From Gemmatimonadota bacterium (lineage in GTDB: Bacteria > Orphanbacterota > Orphanbacteria > Orphanbacterales > Orphanbacteraceae), in NCBI GenBank assembly GCA_013002425.1, contig JABDJQ010000275.1:1-6816 (forward strand): a DNA stretch of 6,816 bases, read 5' to 3'. Below, piece by piece: positions 5,782 to 6,816 of this stretch. Within the stretch, counting starts at the first letter, position 1. Each line of letters begins with the position of its first letter. The translations under genes were made by a program, and so were the position numbers. The notes under the pieces are model-generated. The model was not told the DNA's origin. It searched no databases and saw only the letters and a program-made list of their open reading frames with translations.

Positions 5782-6543
5782 TCAATCGATGTGCAGGTTG
5801 AGCAGGGGGAGCCAGCGAAAAGGCGCGGGGTTGTTGCCGGCGTGATTCAGGAGGCCGATCTGCAATCCCTGCAGGTCGCGCGTTCGATTGAAGAGCGCGA
5901 TGCTGACGCCGCGCTGCTCCCGCGCTTTCAGGTACCCGAGCGTGAGCGCCGCGCCGCGGATCTGGTCTGCCAGGATCGCGAGGCCGCCCACGGTAATGCC
6001 GTGCATCTTGACGCCGCCCGCGCCGAGCCCGCCGATGGTGATGCCGTCCATTTCCGCCCCGCCCGCGAAGAGCCCGCCGACCGCGAGCCCGGTCATACCG
6101 CCGAAGCCGGCGCCGATCGGTGCGAACGCGATGCCGCGCATGTCGTCGATTCCGACCGCGAGCAGCCCGAGCGCGACGCCCGTCACGCGTTCGGCGTTGA
6201 CGCCGTAACCTCCGAGCATGATGCCGCGAAGATCCGCGCCGTCGGGGCCCACGATCCCCGCGCCGACGCCGGCGACCAAGAGGTCCGGGTTCTCGCCCGG
6301 CCTCCACAGAGTGAAGTTGAGTCCGTTGACGCGTTCGACATCCTGATCGACGGCGTTCAGCCGGATTCCGGTGTGGCGTACTGTGTTCCCGATGCCGACG
6401 CCGAACTCGCCGGCCCCGAGATTGAAGCCGCCCGCGAACGCGGGCGAGAGAATGCCGCCGGCCGCAATGGCGGCCGCCACGATGCCGGCGGCCACGACGG
6501 CTTCATGTAGGCCGGAGAGAGAGCGTTTGCCCGTGAAGCTCAC
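5782..6543 (-). CDS. Exported glycine-rich 15-residue repeat protein (resembles the LA_2272 surface-repeat family)
   Basis: The 253-residue product has a signal peptide (basic K-R-S-L-S-G near 7-11, a long Ala/Gly/Val/Ile core, and likely cleavage after S-P-A-F-A at about residue 37) and then about ten tandem 15-residue repeats over residues 91-237, each with Gly at position 2 and alternating aliphatic residues. The C-terminus, with G-L-Q-I-G-L-L-N, R-W-L-P-L-L-N and a final L-H-I-D, resembles from memory the surface-repeat proteins (LA_2272 type) of Leptospira and Bacteroidetes. Alternating small and aliphatic residues suggest beta structure at the outer membrane or cell surface, but the function is unknown. 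I chose GTG at 6543 because it overlaps the upstream stop as GTGA and gives a normal-length signal peptide; an alternative GTG at 6579 would overlap by 40 bases and lacks a ribosome binding site. The stop is 3 bases before the fused membrane-protein gene. Confidence 0.75.
   Translation of the reverse strand: MSFTGKRSLSGLHEAVVAAGIVAAAIAAGGILSPAFAGGFNLGAGEFGVGIGNTVRHTGIRLNAVDQDVERVNGLNFTLWRPGENPDLLVAGVGAGIVGPDGADLRGIMLGGYGVNAERVTGVALGLLAVGIDDMRGIAFAPIGAGFGGMTGLAVGGLFAGGAEMDGITIGGLGAGGVKMHGITVGGLAILADQIRGAALTLGYLKAREQRGVSIALFNRTRDLQGLQIGLLNHAGNNPAPFRWLPLLNLHID
5833..6273 (-). repeat. Tandem 45-bp coding repeats (15-residue units) in the surface-repeat gene
   Basis: Eight consecutive units are exactly 15 codons long, followed by one of 14 and a shorter last unit. 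The consensus is x-G-(I/V/L)-x-(V/I/L)-G-G-L-x-A-G-G-x-x-M. Units begin A-G-V, R-G-I, T-G-V, R-G-I, T-G-L, D-G-I, H-G-I, R-G-A, R-G-V and Q-G-L; four of the eight full units end in Met. The DNA copies have diverged, so this is an old protein-level repeat rather than a recent tandem duplication. Confidence 0.85.
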
Positions 6544-6816
6544 CGGTCGCCCGCGGGTTCGATCGCTCGTCTCGTCCACGCGTAGAGCATGACGGCGTGA
6601 GCCACCAGCACTGCGCCGACCGCCTGGTGCAGCGTCGTCATCCAGAGATCGGACGAGGTGGGCTCGCCGGGCGAAGGTTCGACACCGACCGCAGCGAGCG
6701 CCGCGAATCCGAGCAGGAACTGAAAGCCCGTGATTCCGAGAATCGCGACGCCCGTCTTCTTGATGCGCGGGGCGTCTTCATAGAGGGTGAGCGCGCGCAT
6801 GCCGACGAACACGGCG
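6540..6816 (-). CDS. Polytopic membrane protein, C-terminal fragment, resembling COX15/CtaA haem A synthase
   Basis: The frame is open to the right edge, so the true start is outside the window and about 91 C-terminal residues are visible. They include the end of a possible membrane segment (A-V-F-V-G-M-R-A-L), then a segment G-V-A-I-L-G-I-T-G-F-Q-F-L-L-G-F-A-A-L, a short loop rich in Pro/Ser/Glu, and a last segment beginning T-T-L-H-Q-A-V-G-A-V-L-V-A-H-A followed by basic residues. An H-Q-a-x-G-A motif opening the final helix, after a helix ending in L-G-F, is what the COX15/CtaA family shows; in that family this His is a haem ligand, and the enzyme converts haem O to haem A for cytochrome oxidase. 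With only the last part visible, another haem-binding membrane protein is possible. The TGA stop overlaps the GTG of the next gene, indicating one transcript. Confidence 0.5.
   Translation of the reverse strand, partial: AVFVGMRALTLYEDAPRIKKTGVAILGITGFQFLLGFAALAAVGVEPSPGEPTSSDLWMTTLHQAVGAVLVAHAVMLYAWTRRAIEPAGDR

Noticed and set aside
5833..6273. CRISPR-like array suggested by the 45-bp periodicity
   Set aside because: The units are diverged, contiguous and in frame within an open gene with a signal peptide; there are no identical repeats separated by unique spacers.
1663..6510. A 1615-residue plus-strand reading frame, the longest in the window
   Set aside because: It lies in exact antisense register to thiD, the fused MFS/spermidine-synthase-like gene and the repeat gene. 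Its product is Arg/Glu/Ala/His-rich low-complexity sequence with no recognisable domain, and it crosses the intergenic gap. Avoidance of TTA, CTA and TCA on the coding strand explains it.
6543..6579. GTG at 6579 as the start of the repeat protein
   Set aside because: It would overlap the upstream gene by 40 bases, lacks a ribosome binding site and makes the signal peptide unusually long. The GTGA overlap at 6540-6543 is the more natural start.

Overview
This window looks like an ordinary housekeeping and cell-envelope stretch of a high-G+C, Gram-negative bacterial chromosome. G+C is roughly two thirds by eye. Genes are tightly packed and overlap by 4 bases in places. TTA, CTA and TCA codons are almost absent. 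A lipoprotein signal and an ordinary signal peptide are both visible. The sulfatase-superfamily proteins with T-L-P-S-H motifs and 'LEALGY' C-termini, the fused MFS/spermidine-synthase-like protein and the glycine-rich 15-residue surface-repeat protein are types I associate with uncultured high-G+C phyla (Acidobacteria, Deltaproteobacteria, Eisenbacteria or Krumholzibacteria-like lineages). The taxon cannot be fixed from the sequence alone.

Layout. Bases 1-300 (+) hold the C-terminal end of a sulfatase-superfamily hydrolase that enters from the left. After 7 bases it meets a second sulfatase-superfamily gene tail to tail (308-1708, -), a predicted lipoprotein. The two homologous gene ends form an imperfect inverted repeat across the junction. 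The second sulfatase overlaps thiD (1705-2541, -), a hydroxymethylpyrimidine/phosphomethylpyrimidine kinase, by ATGA. A 75-base gap with a perfect TATAAT box separates thiD from a 1053-residue membrane protein (2617-5778, -) that fuses a duplicated MFS-like membrane domain, a spermidine-synthase-like Rossmann domain and a TPR-like tail. Three bases upstream lies an exported protein of about ten 15-residue repeats (5782-6543, -). Its GTG start overlaps the stop of a partial integral membrane protein resembling the end of COX15/CtaA haem A synthase (6540-6816, -).

The five minus-strand genes read right to left. The first three are nearly contiguous and probably one transcript. thiD and the sulfatase are translationally coupled and may also be driven by their own promoter in the 75-base gap. 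Four products are predicted to be membrane, exported or lipidated; ThiD is cytoplasmic and has no obvious link to them. I see no mobile element, tRNA, rRNA, CRISPR array, TPP riboswitch or defence system, and no convincing new multi-gene system. The best points for follow-up are the repeat protein, the altered active-site residues in the fused and sulfatase proteins, and the convergent sulfatase junction.
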